A stretch of 64,000 bases of DNA from the NCBI RefSeq assembly GCF_020085105.1, contig NC_058062.1, forward strand, positions 24,709,562 through 24,773,561, in the 5' to 3' direction. The DNA is from Siniperca chuatsi (Eukaryota > Chordata > Actinopteri > Centrarchiformes > Sinipercidae). The translations under genes were made by a program, and so were the position numbers. The notes below the pieces were generated by a model. The model worked only from the letters and a program-made list of their open reading frames with translations, was not told where the DNA came from and ran no database searches. Position 1 is the stretch's first letter. Every line of letters starts with the position of its first letter. Of the stretch, positions 12,701 to 23,800 are shown in pieces.

Positions 12701-14557
12701 ATAAAAAAACTGACTGAAAAAAGACAGACATGAAGAAAAATCTCAATATTGTCATTGAAAAACACATCAGAATGCAAGAAATATCAAAATAAGATCAAAT
12801 CAATTATGAATGCCTGTGTTTTACTTTTCAGTCGAACTTGTTTCAGTGCCAATGTTTGTTTTTCAGCTCAGGTTTTGTTTTCAAAGCCAAAATCTAAAGT
12901 CCTGTCCTGGCTCCAGAGTCATTCAGACACAGCTGACGTCAGAAGTTAGAAACCAAAAGGTGGACCAGAACATTTCTCAGTGTCTGGCATAAATGCAGAT
13001 AAACACACAGCCAAACAATGCAGGAAAACATGATCAAGGAGAAACAAATTAGACAAATAAAGGATCACAATGTGCGCATTGAAAAATGATGTTTGATGTG
13101 GATACTGTTTGGGCCACCAACCAGCTTGTGTCGATTCCAGCAGTGCCCTGGATTCAGTGTACAGTACATGTCAAACTAAATCTATGACAATAACAGTGCC
13201 ACGTCGCTCAGGTTTTTCTGTCCCACAACTGCTTACTTCACTCACCTGCTAAACCGCACAGTAGTTGGTCCTGCTGCTGCCTTTTTAAAGACATATATCC
13301 AAAATGTTCCGGTTTGTAAAATATGATGGAAACACAAGGAGGAAGCTTGTATCAAAACCTCACAAGGGTCTTAAATGTTCAGGTTATGAGAAGCCCCAGG
13401 TTAGGGGTTGTTAAGATCTTGCAGTGAAAACAGGCTTATAGTGAGAGTACTATGATAGAGCAAGAGTATTTGTTGGCACAAGAGGTCCAGAGTTTGCTAC
13501 ATGACTGTGCTGGTAGGTGAGTCAGGCTAGCTGTTTATGCTAAGCTAAACTAGCTGGCTGCTAGCTGTAGCTTCATATTTACTCTACAGACATGGGAGTG
13601 GTACCAATCATCTCATCTAACTCTCAAGAAAGCGAGTAAGCACATTTCCCAAAATGCCAAACTGTTGCTTTAAAACAGAAGCGTATCCGTTCTGTCAGAC
13701 GTGTGTGACGCGGACTTAAGAATGTGGCTGGAGCATCTGGTGTAGACAGGGTGTCGGATGTGCTCCACAAGTTTACCTGACAGGGGTGAGCTGAAAACAA
13801 AACATCTGACATACCGTATGAAGTTATGGCACAAGTGTTAGCAAAGGAAATCTTCCCTGTATGACTTGCTAACGGTTGCTTATTTCCACATCCAGCAGAC
13901 ACAGAACAACATTAGCCTCCATCAGAAGGCGGGTTTGTGTCAGTCCGGTCTTCTCTCCGTCAGCTCTGTGTTTGGTCTCCAGAGCTCCTGAGGGAAACAT
14001 CTTTAGCTGCTAGATGCTCCGCTATGTTCACCAGCTGCTCTCTGACTGTGCTCGACAACCAAACAGTACGCTAAGAGACTAAAAAGCTCTGTACAGCGCT
14101 AAGGGTACAGCAGAGATGGTGATAGTTCACGATGAGTCACACCTTTCACATGACACACAGTGATTTGATCCAGTGTTGATATAAAACTCTTGGCTGGTGC
14201 AGCTGTAACCTAAAGAGGATTTGCTAAGCAAGCATCATGTTTTTCATGTGTTTCCAGCTGGAGGCCAGTGTCCCCACTGTAAGGGCGACCTGAAGACACC
14301 TGTCCATCACAGGACCAAGATCCCCAACAGATCCTCAGTAAGTATCAGCACCTTCCTGATGAGGAGCTTGGACTGTCTTCAGCCTCCTTGTTTCCATGAC
14401 TGACATCGATTAGGAATCATATCTTCTACTGGAATTAGCAGGACCAGCTATTTTAGGAGAGAACAACTTGCCTGTAAAAGCAGAGCACATTTGAGTCATT
14501 TCAGAGGAATAATGCCTGTTTGCCTTACAGTCTTTGCAGTACACCCAGCAGTGGTGA
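9702..14557 (+). CDS. ccdc200: CCDC200-like small protein
   Basis: Coding exons 9702-9776, 11494-11557, 14258-14337 and 14531-14557 join in frame (phases 0, 1, 0) to 81 aa ending in TGA. The N-terminus MSAMHWEARRRQSVLDRR and the C-terminus LQYTQQW resemble, from memory, the two ends of human CCDC200 (HWEARRRQ near the start, YIQQW at the end), a poorly characterised protein. The middle is Ser/Thr/Asn-rich and then has a Cys-pair CPHCKGDLK that could bind metal. Position and strand support orthology: in human, CCDC200 lies between TMEM106A and ARL4D on the opposite strand, exactly as here. The function is unknown. The start is placed at the ATG that fits the human start, but the frame stays open upstream through 9687-9701 and the exon at 7940-8047. 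The identification depends on short end matches and synteny, so it is good but not certain. Confidence 0.7.
9828..10532. mobile_element. hAT-like MITE with CAGTGGTGGAA ends
   Basis: Starts CAGTGGTGGAATGTAGCTAA and ends with the inverted copy (TTCCACCACTG). The arms hold inverted AAGTACATTTACTC and ACTTTACTTGAGTAC words. About 705 bp without coding capacity, in the intron after the first conserved CCDC200-like exon. Eight-base target duplications are not visible. Confidence 0.65.
11494..11557 (+). CDS. ccdc200: CCDC200-like exon, Ser/Thr/Asn-rich
   Basis: Acceptor TCTCTCTTTACAG; 21 codons plus one base (phase 1); donor ACAG|GTATCA. The peptide starts LLQGSETSCNATDSN. Confidence 0.65.
11912..12232. 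mobile_element. MITE family A, short full-length copy
   Basis: Begins TTTAAAGGAATTGTTTGACA and ends with the inverted TCAAACTATTCCTTTAA, with GGTTAGCTTAGCTAA and TTCCAGTCTTTATGCTAA inside. Shorter than the copy at 48181-48659, so internally deleted. Confidence 0.8.
12315..12912. mobile_element. Palindromic MITE related to the transposase relic at 14768
   Basis: Starts GGAGCCAGGACAGTGACTTT and ends with its inverted copy (AAAGTCCTGTCCTGGCTCC). The first 170 bases are nearly identical to 14768-14940. About 600 bp, AT-rich, no coding capacity. Confidence 0.7.
13520..13673. mobile_element. MITE family A, right half
   Basis: Contains GTCAGGCTAGCTGTTTATGC, AGCTTCATATTTACTC and TCTCATCTAACTCTCAAGAA, ending in the AAACTGTTGCTTTAA arm. 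Confidence 0.75.
14258..14337 (+). CDS. ccdc200: CCDC200-like exon with CPHC motif
   Basis: Acceptor GTGTTTCCAG, entered in phase 1, 26 codons after the split codon, donor TCA|GTAAGT in phase 0. Contains GGQCPHCKGDLKTPVHHR. Confidence 0.7.
14531..14557 (+). CDS. ccdc200: CCDC200-like terminal exon
   Basis: Acceptor TTTGCCTTACAG followed by SLQYTQQW and TGA. The very short last coding exon fits the preceding phase, and its QQW end matches the recalled human end. Confidence 0.65.
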   Translation, partial: SLQYTQQW

Positions 14558-14767
14558 GGAAGATGAGGAACAGCACTGTTCTGACAGCCTCGCTGGATTA
14601 CTGGACCACGTTTGGAAGCTCTGAACAGCAGCTCTGCATTTGGTTCTGTTGAAACTGCATCAGCATGAAATTATTATTGTGGCTCTATAATAAGTTAATA
14701 GGATGAATCTAAAAACACGCCTTCTCAGTCGCTTTTCCTGAAACTCTAACGTCATTCTCCAAAAGAG

Positions 14768-15620
14768 GAGCCAGGACAGTGACTTTAGATCAAAAATAAA
14801 ACTTGGCGTTGAAAACAAAACCTGAAGTGAAAAAGGAAACATTGGCATTGAAGCACTTGTACTGGATAAAGTTGTATTGGCACTAAAAAAAAAGTTTCAC
14901 TGAAAAATAAAACAGGCATTAAACATTTTGTTTAATTTTGAATTTTGTAAGGTTGGTGGTCATAGACCTTCCACCTCCATGCTCAATTGGACTGAGGAAG
15001 GATGAGTGGGGTGGAGGAACTCCATCAACAGCCGATGGTGGGCAGCAAACCATTCCCTGACAAGAGTGGAGCGGTGGGCAGGAACGTGGTGGATTACACC
15101 CGCCTCTGATATTACCCCCATGTGGCCTGACACATCCACTGCGGCACCATGTCCAATCACGTTCCTGCCACGGCGTCTAATTTTGTTCAGGTTGAATCCG
15201 GCCTCGTCGACATACACAAGTGTGTGTGTGTGTGTGTTTCTGTATTTTGCAAAGTGTAGGATACCATGCCAAACAGTTTACTGTGACAGCAGACATTTTG
15301 TTAAACGGTCTGAAAGTGTACTCACACACATACAAGACCAACACTACTGTCCGGCCTCAGCGGCACAGCGAGGTACCGTCGCTGCTTCGCCTCACTGTTG
15401 ACTGAGCAGCCTCTTCAGCACCCTGTCTGCGGTTGGGACTCTCAGAGGCCATGCTCTGAAAGGTGCCAGCATCTTGTACAACAGCACTGTGAATCTTTCT
15501 TGCTCTCACCACGTTGTCTACCGCCGTCTCCGGCTACCAGAGTGGGGCAGTGGTACAATTCTACAGTCGAAGTGGGAAAAAATCCGAATTGGGACGGTCC
15601 GTGAATGTTTACAGGGATAC
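14768..15620 (-). pseudogene. IS630/Tc1-like transposon relic with broken transposase
   Basis: 14768-14940 is the same terminal sequence as the MITE at 12315. It is followed on the minus strand by a decayed transposase. Upstream (15480-15560) a fragment reads VRARKIHSAVVQDAGTFQ. The catalytic core at 14960-15217 reads VDEAGFNLNKIRRRGRNVIG, the first-Asp motif of this DDE family. The last part at 14948-15010 shows SPIE and, in another frame, AWRWKVYDHQPY. Frameshifts, a deletion and a TG repeat have destroyed it. No right-hand terminus was identified. Confidence 0.7.
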
Positions 15621-16795
15621 AGTGCTGTAATGTGTAGCAGTGTGTATGTGACCTGTTGTGTGCTGTAGTCCTTAAGAAGGCTCACCTGTTCTCCTTCCGG
15701 GGCGTCTGAATTATCGACGCCATGAAATATTCCCCGTCTTCCCCTCCCTCCGCCGTACCCCCGCGCACACTGACACCTCCTGCAGCCCCTGCTTCTCCCT
15801 CAGCATTATACCTGCAGTGCTGAACACAGAAGGGAAGTGACTCACTCCAATCACATCATGCTGGCCTTCTCCTGCGCCGCTCATAGTATTCTGCATGCAC
15901 TGATTTACCCAGTGACCAACTGTGTCGATGCGAGCGGGAAATGTACACAGCTGACAGGAGTCCAGTCTGTTTTGGCTGTCATGAGAATTGCATCTACACA
16001 ATCCCCTTGAGCGGGAGAGCGGCTGAGGAAAACTGGAAGCTGTGTGGCTTTGGGCTAATCACATTTAAAAAAGGGGAGTGATCAGTGTGTTATTCGTGGC
16101 CTGATGAACATTGCAATAAAGGAGAATAAGTACAAGATGAAAAATGTTCATAATTCTTGGTCCTTTCTGTTTTTACAATAGTATCTAACGTGCAAAATGG
16201 TTTTTGGTTCATGAGATCTGAAAGATGTGGTCTTTGAATGAAAGTGATCCAGTTTAGTCCACATTGACTTCTGCCGGCTGTGAAGAGCTTAGTTGTGTCC
16301 GCCTGCTTCGTGTGCAGTGTCTGTGGGAAACCTCCGGTCGGGTGGAACAGGCGCTGCGCCTGTAAACTACATCTGACAACGCGTGAGAAGTTGCAGTAAA
16401 CATGAGGGCGAACATGCTCCTTCTTGATTCATCTGTTATATCTTTGGACGACACTACCACATTACTGAAGTACAGTGTCAATATTTTCAACGTGAGTACA
16501 GTCTGACAGAAAACCAGTGGAATCCATTGTGACCCAGACGAACTCAGTGCATCGCTGGATCCACTGAAGATATTTGTACGTCCACACAGCTCACGGGTGC
16601 CACCGACATCACATAAAACCAGCTGCTGCTCATCGGCGCTCAGCTGAGGCTTCGCCGTCGCTCTAGTTCTTTGAGCGAGTGCAACAGTTACATCGTGCAG
16701 GGAAGTCTACATCTCTGACAAGAATGCAGACCAGCAAACGGAGAGTTAAGAAAGATCTGTAGATAAATGAAAATTAACCAAAGTGTAAGCTGGAC
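15621..16795. other. Intergenic stretch, nothing recognised
   Basis: A moderately GC-rich patch (15700-15990) carries a 97-codon minus-strand frame without recognisable similarity. No splice-compatible exon or clear repeat was identified. Confidence 0.35.
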
Positions 16796-16945
16796 ATACA
16801 CTGAATGGCCAAAAGTATGTGGACACCTGAGCATTATACCCATATATGACCTTTGAACACGCCATTCCAAAACCACTGGCACCACTGGAACCTGGCTGCA
16901 GGGATTTGCTCCCATTTGGGAGGTCCAACGCTGGAAATTCACAAT
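16796..16945. mobile_element. Tc1-like terminal fragment
   Basis: ACACTGAATGGCCAAAAGTA followed by TGTGGACACCTGAGCATTATACCC is a common terminal phrase of fish non-autonomous Tc1 elements. Only one end remains. Confidence 0.55.
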
Positions 16946-17329
16946 TTCAAGTGGGACAGCTTGTTTAAAAGCTGCATTAAATCATTTTTCACCATCCGGG
17001 GGCAGCAGAAAAATAAAAAGAATGTATCATAATTTCATTTGTACGTATTTTTAACACAGCTGCAATTTTCACTTGACAATATTTACATTACAACACATCT
17101 ACTGTACCACATGACATGATATCCTCACTGCTTTAACTTGAGGAACTCCAAACAGCGGGGTAGAGTGGAGCATCTGAACCCGACACTTCTCAAAACTGAT
17201 CTTTAAAAAGATTTGGATTAGTGCGAGCACACGGTTTTATTTCCAACAAGTCCTATCTGTTCTATTGTTATCGGTTTTTATTCTATATTATTGTTGGTAT
17301 TGGTATTTTATTCCATTTTATTTGAGTAT

Positions 17330-17471
17330 TATTTTAATTGTCTGATTTTATTTGCCTCATTGCCTCCGGGTTCAACCATATAAAGCACTTTGTAACTTTG
17401 TTTTGAAAAGTGCTGTATAAAAAAAGTTTATTATTATTAATTATTATTAATTATCATCATCAATCATCATG

Positions 17472-17512
<41 letters not shown>

Positions 17513-17513
17513 T
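17330..17513 (+). repeat. LINE-type 3' tail followed by ATT and CAT microsatellites
   Basis: ATAAAGCACTTTGTAACTTTG, AAAAGTGCTGTATAAA and then TTATTATTATT is a typical fish LINE tail. A (CAT)n run fills 17471-17513. The tail lies in the probable 3' UTR or flank of tmem106a. Its minus strand supplies AATAAA at 17427-17432, 273 bases after the stop. Confidence 0.6.
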
Positions 17514-17704
17514 CCTCCATGCTCTCATATATAGGGTGGGGTAGAAAGAGTCCATTCTTCATCCAGGCCTTCGTCCATCCATCCAGGACGAGAGTTAATG
17601 GAATCACATTATATCTTATCCACAGTTCATGGGGAAAAGCCCTCCCCAACAGCACGTCCACAGTAATTGTTCGTCTCTGTGTCCATCCATCCAACATCCA
17701 TCCA

Positions 17705-17825
17705 TCAGGGGGGTGGGGGTTGCACACTGTGTGGGATGGTGCTGTTTGCTCCACAGTCGATGTACTCGTATGTCTCCAGCGAGAGCTGCTCATAGTGGGC
17801 CAGGTAGTACACTTTCATAGACATC
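17705..17825 (-). CDS. tmem106a: tmem106a coding exon 7 (C-terminus)
   Basis: Acceptor CTTTCTCTGCAG, completing a split Gln codon, then 39 codons and TGA. Contains YYLAHYEQLSLETYEYIDCG and ends in a proline run. A large minisatellite begins 38 bases upstream of its acceptor. Confidence 0.92.
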
Positions 17826-20800
17826 CTGCAGAGAAAGGATGACAAAACGCAGCAGAATTATTCTGACAGGAGCGCTACAGGAGCGAAGCGTTACAGGAGC
17901 GCTACAGGAGCGGAGCGTTACAGGAGCGCTACAGGAGCGGAGCGTTACAGGAGCGCTACAGGAGCGGAGCGTTACAGGAGCGCTACAGGAGCGGAGCGTT
18001 ACAGGAGCGCTACAGGAGCGGAGCGTTACAGGAGCGGAGCGTTACAGGAGCGCTACAGGAGCGCTACAGGAGCGGAGCGTTACAGGAGCGCTACAGGAGC
18101 GGAGCGTTACAGGAGCGTTACAGGAGCGGAGTGTTACAGGAGCGGAGTGTTACAGGAGCGGAGTGTTACAGGAGCGGAGTGTTACAGGAGTGTTACAGGA
18201 GCGGAGTGTTACAGGAGTGTTACAGGAGCGGAGTGTTACAGGAGCGTTATAGGAGCGCTACAGGAGCGAAGCGTTACAGGAGCGCTACAGGAGCGAAGCG
18301 TTACAGGAGCGGAGCGTTACAGGAGCGCTACAGGAGTGAAGCGCTACAGGAGCGGAGCGCTACAGGAGCGTTACAGGAGCGGAGTGTTACAGGAGCGGAG
18401 CGTTACAGGAGCGGAGCGCTACAGGAGCGTATCGTTACAGGAGCGCTACAGGAGCGGAGCGTTACAGGATCTGAGCGTTACAGGAGCGCTACAGGAGCGG
18501 AGCGTTACAGGAGCACTACAGGAGCGTTACAGGAGCGCTACAGGAGCGGAGTGTTACAGGAGCGGAGTGTTACAGGAGCGTTACAGGAGCGGAGTGTTAC
18601 AGGAGCGTTACAGGAGCGCTACAGGAGCGAAGCGTTACAGGAGCGGAGTGTTACAGGAGTGGAGCGTTACAGGAGCGCTACAGGAGTGAAGCGTTACAGG
18701 AGCGCTACAGGAGCGGAGCGCTACAGGAGCGTTACAGGAGCGGAGTGTTACAGGAGCGGAGTGTTACAGGAGCGGAGCGCTACAGGAGCGCTACAGGAGC
18801 GTATCGTTACAGGAGCGCTACAGGAGCGGAGCGTTACATGAGCTGAGCGTTACAGGAGCGCTACAGGAGCGGAGTGTTACAGGAGCGTTACAGGAGCGCT
18901 ACAGGAGCGGAGCGTTACAGGAGCGCTACAGGAGCTGAGCGCTACAGGAGCTGAGCGTTACAGGAGCGCTACAGGAGCGGAGCGTTACAGGAGCGCTACA
19001 GGAGCGGAGCGTTACAGGAGCGGAGCGTTACAGGAGCGTTACAGGAGCGCTACAGGAGCGAAGCGTTACAGGAGCGCTACAGGAGCGGAGCGTTACATGA
19101 GCTGAGCGTTACAGGAGCGCTACAGGAGCGTATCGTTACAGGAGCGCTACAGGAGCGGAGCATTACATGAGCTGAGCGTTACAGGAGCGCTACAGGAGCG
19201 GAGTGTTACAGGAGCGCTACAGGAGCGGAGCGTTACAGGAGCGCTACAGGAGCGGAGCGTTACAGGAGCGCTACAGGAGCGGAGCGTTACAGGAGCGGAG
19301 CGTTACAGGAGCGCTACAGGAGTGGAGCGTTACAGGAGCGTTACAGGAGCGCTACAGGAGCGCCGGTTAGCAATGCTTGGATTTAAAGAGACACTTCAAC
19401 ATTTTGGGAAATACACTTATTTGCTTTCTTTTCAGGAGTTAGATGAGAGGAAGAATATCAGTCTCAGTAGCAGAAGTAGAGCTGGAGTCAGGACGTGGTT
19501 AGCCTAGCTTAGCACAAAGACTGGAAGCAGGGCAAAGACAGACCACTTCGGTGACCGACATGTGGCAGATGTGAATCACTGCTGTTCACACAATGAATTA
19601 TCGTACATCATTTGCGTGCAGCAGTAAAACAGACAAGAAGTGAGGGATGCACTGATAAGAAAATTCTTGATTCCAATAACAGAATTTTCCAAAAATATCT
19701 GCAGATGCCAATACTGTTAGTTGGTCATTTCTGTCTGTTTGTCCATTTGTCTTCCCCCTGCCTACACATAGTTTACCAAGGAACACGATTTCACTTAGGC
19801 TACACACTAACCTACCACCACAGCTATATTTATATAGTTTCTATTGTTTACACCTCCATAATAATTAACTTTAAGCCAATTAGATTTTTGAAAAGATGAT
19901 TTTCAGCTAGTTTGAAAAGATGTTGATAGCTGTGAAGCCTTAACCAGCCAAAAGAGACTATTATTGTCTCTTCTGAGACTATTCGTTCAGAAAAATTAGG
20001 AATTTCCAGACAATATAATCGCGCAAGCAAGCGGACATATCAGAGCATGACAGGTCAAATAGAAATAGGAGTAGGAGAAGAAACAATCATCCCAGTTTAA
20101 CGTCTCGGCTACATTTTTTTAACCATTACTTATGTCAGAGTGCAAATTATACAATGACAATACGGGGTCAGCCCAGTACTACGCAGGCGTGTGCCTCACT
20201 GAAGTCTTACAATCTTGACACGATCTTGGTTGTTTAACGTAACGTCTGCAGTCTGTAAATGATAAATCAAATCCAGTACACCAGGGGCACGTACCACACA
20301 CCTTTCGTAGTATTCTAGAGCAAAACGGCCTGCAAGTTAGAAACTAGCCAACGCTAGGGTCATCCGTAGACACCTGACACAATCTAATTCAGAAGCTCTG
20401 AAGGTAAGAAAGTAAAGTGTATTAAAGTGTAGACAGCTACAATGCATACAGGTCGGCAGGTTCAAAGTTCAGCACACCTTACAACACACTGTCTCTCGTC
20501 TGTTTACTCCGCACACAAACAGAAATGTAAAAACACTAGTTTTAGTGGTTAGCACATTAATTCCTCTTAAATCACAAATTTGGATATTTCTGTCTGTAGG
20601 TCAAATAAATATGACTTTTCTATATTTTTCCTAAAAGACCCAAAACTAGTATGAATGTATCTGCTAACAGGTGTGTGTGAGTCACAGCTGATGGATCTTC
20701 TTCCTCCACTGTTGTCCACAAACTGTTAAAACCCATCAGTGAGCCGCACACACTGGAGTTTATTCTGCCTCAGCCCCACACACACCGTCCTGCTGCCCCA

Positions 20801-23800
20801 AACACTCACTACAGCACCACATGTGGATTCATCCGCCGCTGGAAATAGTCCCCAACAGATGCTCTGTTTCCTGCTGTTGGTCTGATAAAAACCACAGCGA
20901 GCAGCTGTTTGAGGAAAGGACTGAGGCTTTTTAAACAGGAAACGATATATCTGTGTTTTAAAGATTTCCGTCTTCAGCAGGAACCAATGGGCTCGCAGCG
21001 GAGAGAGACAGAGTAGCGGAGTCACACAGTACTGAGAGACGATGTAAATAAAACTTACAAAGAAGGTTTGTGTGTACACACAGTATGTACAAAGCAAAAA
21101 ACACATTCTCAGTTGCATCCACAAACATGTACAGTGTTACACTGCTGTCTTAACGAATCAAACTAGCAGCAGCGGCGAAGTTCACAGTAACAACTCTGCA
21201 ACACTTCTCAAACTGTGCCTGGATGTTGCACGGAGTAACACATTTGATCTTTGAACACAGTGATGTTTTTCTCCCCACCCAGTCTGAAGAATGTGACGGA
21301 TGCATTGTGGGGGATTGTTTAATCCGTTCACCGAGAGTCATGTGAGCGTTGGCTTCAACACTGGGGCAGAGGTCGACGCAGACACTGTAAATGGTTATTC
21401 CTGTTATCTGCCGTTAGTCTCAGCACTGATAGTGAAACCAGCCTTAGAATGCTACTAAATAACTGCTGCTTAAAGATTCAAGCAGTGGAAAATGGGAAAT
21501 ATTCCTATTTTCTGATTTTTGGGGACATTTCTTAGAACCTTTACAGACCCTGAAAACATCAGAATCAAATGATTGATTCTGATGTTGTTGAACTGATGCA
21601 TGTAAACAAAGACACAAACCTCTCCTTTGAAATAACCAGAAGTGCTGTAACTCTGGCAGAAAGCGTAGCGTTCCTGTAGGACCCTCCGCCAGAAGCGGAC
21701 TGAAACATCTGGACGGCCTTCAAAATAAAGGTGCGATTTATTCTAGGGTTTAGAAATGTTACTGTTTGCAACTCATGTTTATCGAATACATATACTCCCG
21801 TATAACCGTGTATACTGTCTGTCATTCATAACATTCTCAGAATCTCTTCAGCCAAAATGGAAAAAAGAACCAAGAGTCATTACATTTCAAAACAAGTCAA
21901 CGGTCAGACCCAGATTTTCGAATAGCCGAACCTTAGCCATGAACAGAAACTCGTCGCTTTAACACGCGGGTTACCGTTCTAACCCGGGGATCCATCTTCG
22001 TGCCTGGTATTGTCCCGATCCTGTTCCTGGATCTGTGCTGCACAGCTGGGAGAGCTTCATTCATGAGGCAGTGCACAGAGAGCGGCTGCTGATTTGATGG
22101 AAAATGTGTCTCAGAGCCACGCCTGTTTCTGGAGCACTGTCTCTCCCATGCCACTAACAAAATATTAATATTAACAAATGCTTAAAACATAAATAAACTA
22201 TTTTAATCAAACACTCTCCAGCCAGTAGATGCTTTTAAATCGGCCTGAAAACAAAGAACGTTTAATGTGTTTGCAGCGGGAGCGTCTGCAGGAGTGAATC
22301 AGTGATTCGAACAGTATCTGCTGTCCACAGGGGAAAGGTTTCTCCTTCAGTTCAGTCACATGCTGAGAGATCTGAGCGCAGCGCCGTTCCACACAGCGTC
22401 CCTGCTGTGCACCTTGATTACACCCGGGGGTGTCACGGCACTTCACGTTTTATTCTTGAAATGCATTACAGTGCAAACACCGCTGTGTCACATTTCAACG
22501 AGAAATACAGAAAAATGATGACGCAGCTGATGAAGTAGCATCAGATTGATGCGATCATATAAACTATGTTTTATTATTGGTTTCTATCATCAGTGTACTG
22601 GTCACCAGTAAAAGCCACACCGCCGCCTCTGGCTGCAGGTTTGTTCACGCCGGGCGCGTCCCAGACAACAAGCCGATTCTTCATTTGTTGAGCTGTCCTC
22701 ATGCTTCACTGTGATTGGCTCAGCTGCTTCAGACCAATGAGAGCAGTGATGTGACTGGCTGAGAGTGTATTTATTAATCACCGCGCCCTCTGATCTAAAT
22801 TCTGCTGCACCCAGCCCTTTTGCTCTTTGCACTGCTGCACATACATGAACCAGTCCGTGCGCTCTGCACCGGTCATTGCGCTCATGCGATTAAAACAGGG
22901 CCCTCAGACTTTTAAAAGAAATTTAAAAGCTTTACACTGTTTCCACAGTCTCGATTGAAGCCGGTTTGCCTTTGTGCTGAGATGTAACATCTGGAAAATC
23001 CCACCAGAGGCCTCGTTTTGATCCTTTTAAGAATTGTGCTGAAACACCATAAAAACCTACAGTGTACTGTAAATAAATGAAAACAATCTGCATCATGAGT
23101 TATTCCTCAGGTTATTATGTAATACTGATACTGTGCCATAATCACGCATGTGATTGGCAAAGGACAAAAAAGCAGCAAAATATACAGAGCGCTTTTAAAA
23201 ACCTCCCCTGCAACATGTGTGCAACATACAACTTTTTCAGTCAAAAGACGGCCTTCGCAGCTTCATTCGAGCCTGCACGCGCCAACAGAAGCATGAATCT
23301 CACCAGCACATGGTCTGCGATCAATCTGGGGAGCCGGGTTCAATTCCTGCCAAGAGCCAATTTCTCCTGCTTTCAAAATCAATGTGTATGAATCAGAAGC
23401 TGTCTTAACTTTAAATACTGACATCCAGGCTGAAAATCAACATACTTAATGTTATTTTTACATATAACTAATTCATTATACCGTTTTAATTAAACTGGAA
23501 TTAATTGTTCAATTGTTTTAACTATACCTATATTCTTGGGAGTTTGTGGTCCTCGGTATTTCTATGAAGGCGTTAGGTGTGTTGTTACAATCGCCCCTGC
23601 AGGTGGGGGCAGATGTAACATTTCAATCAATACTGTGACTCTAACACTGTTTGTTACAATTGCCCGGTCTCCCCTAGTTACCTGCGTCTAAAGCGCCAAC
23701 GGGCTGGTAAACGCCAGTAAATAGTCGGCGCCATCATGTGGAATGAACTAAATTAGCCGCCAGCTAGCATTACCGCTACTTGAAAGTAAAATGATCTTAG

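Noticed and set aside
15711..16001. 97-codon minus-strand frame as a gene
   Set aside because: No similarity I recognise, no matching splice sites, and no neighbouring exons in phase.
17839..18841. Long plus-strand frames (137, 180 and 236 codons) of repeating GALQERSVT
   Set aside because: They come from a minisatellite with a period divisible by three; composition is purely repetitive and no start context or splice structure supports a gene.
23300..23365. Possible tRNA gene or SINE head (GGGTTCAATTCC B-box-like word)
   Set aside because: No A box at the right distance and no cloverleaf could be formed by eye.
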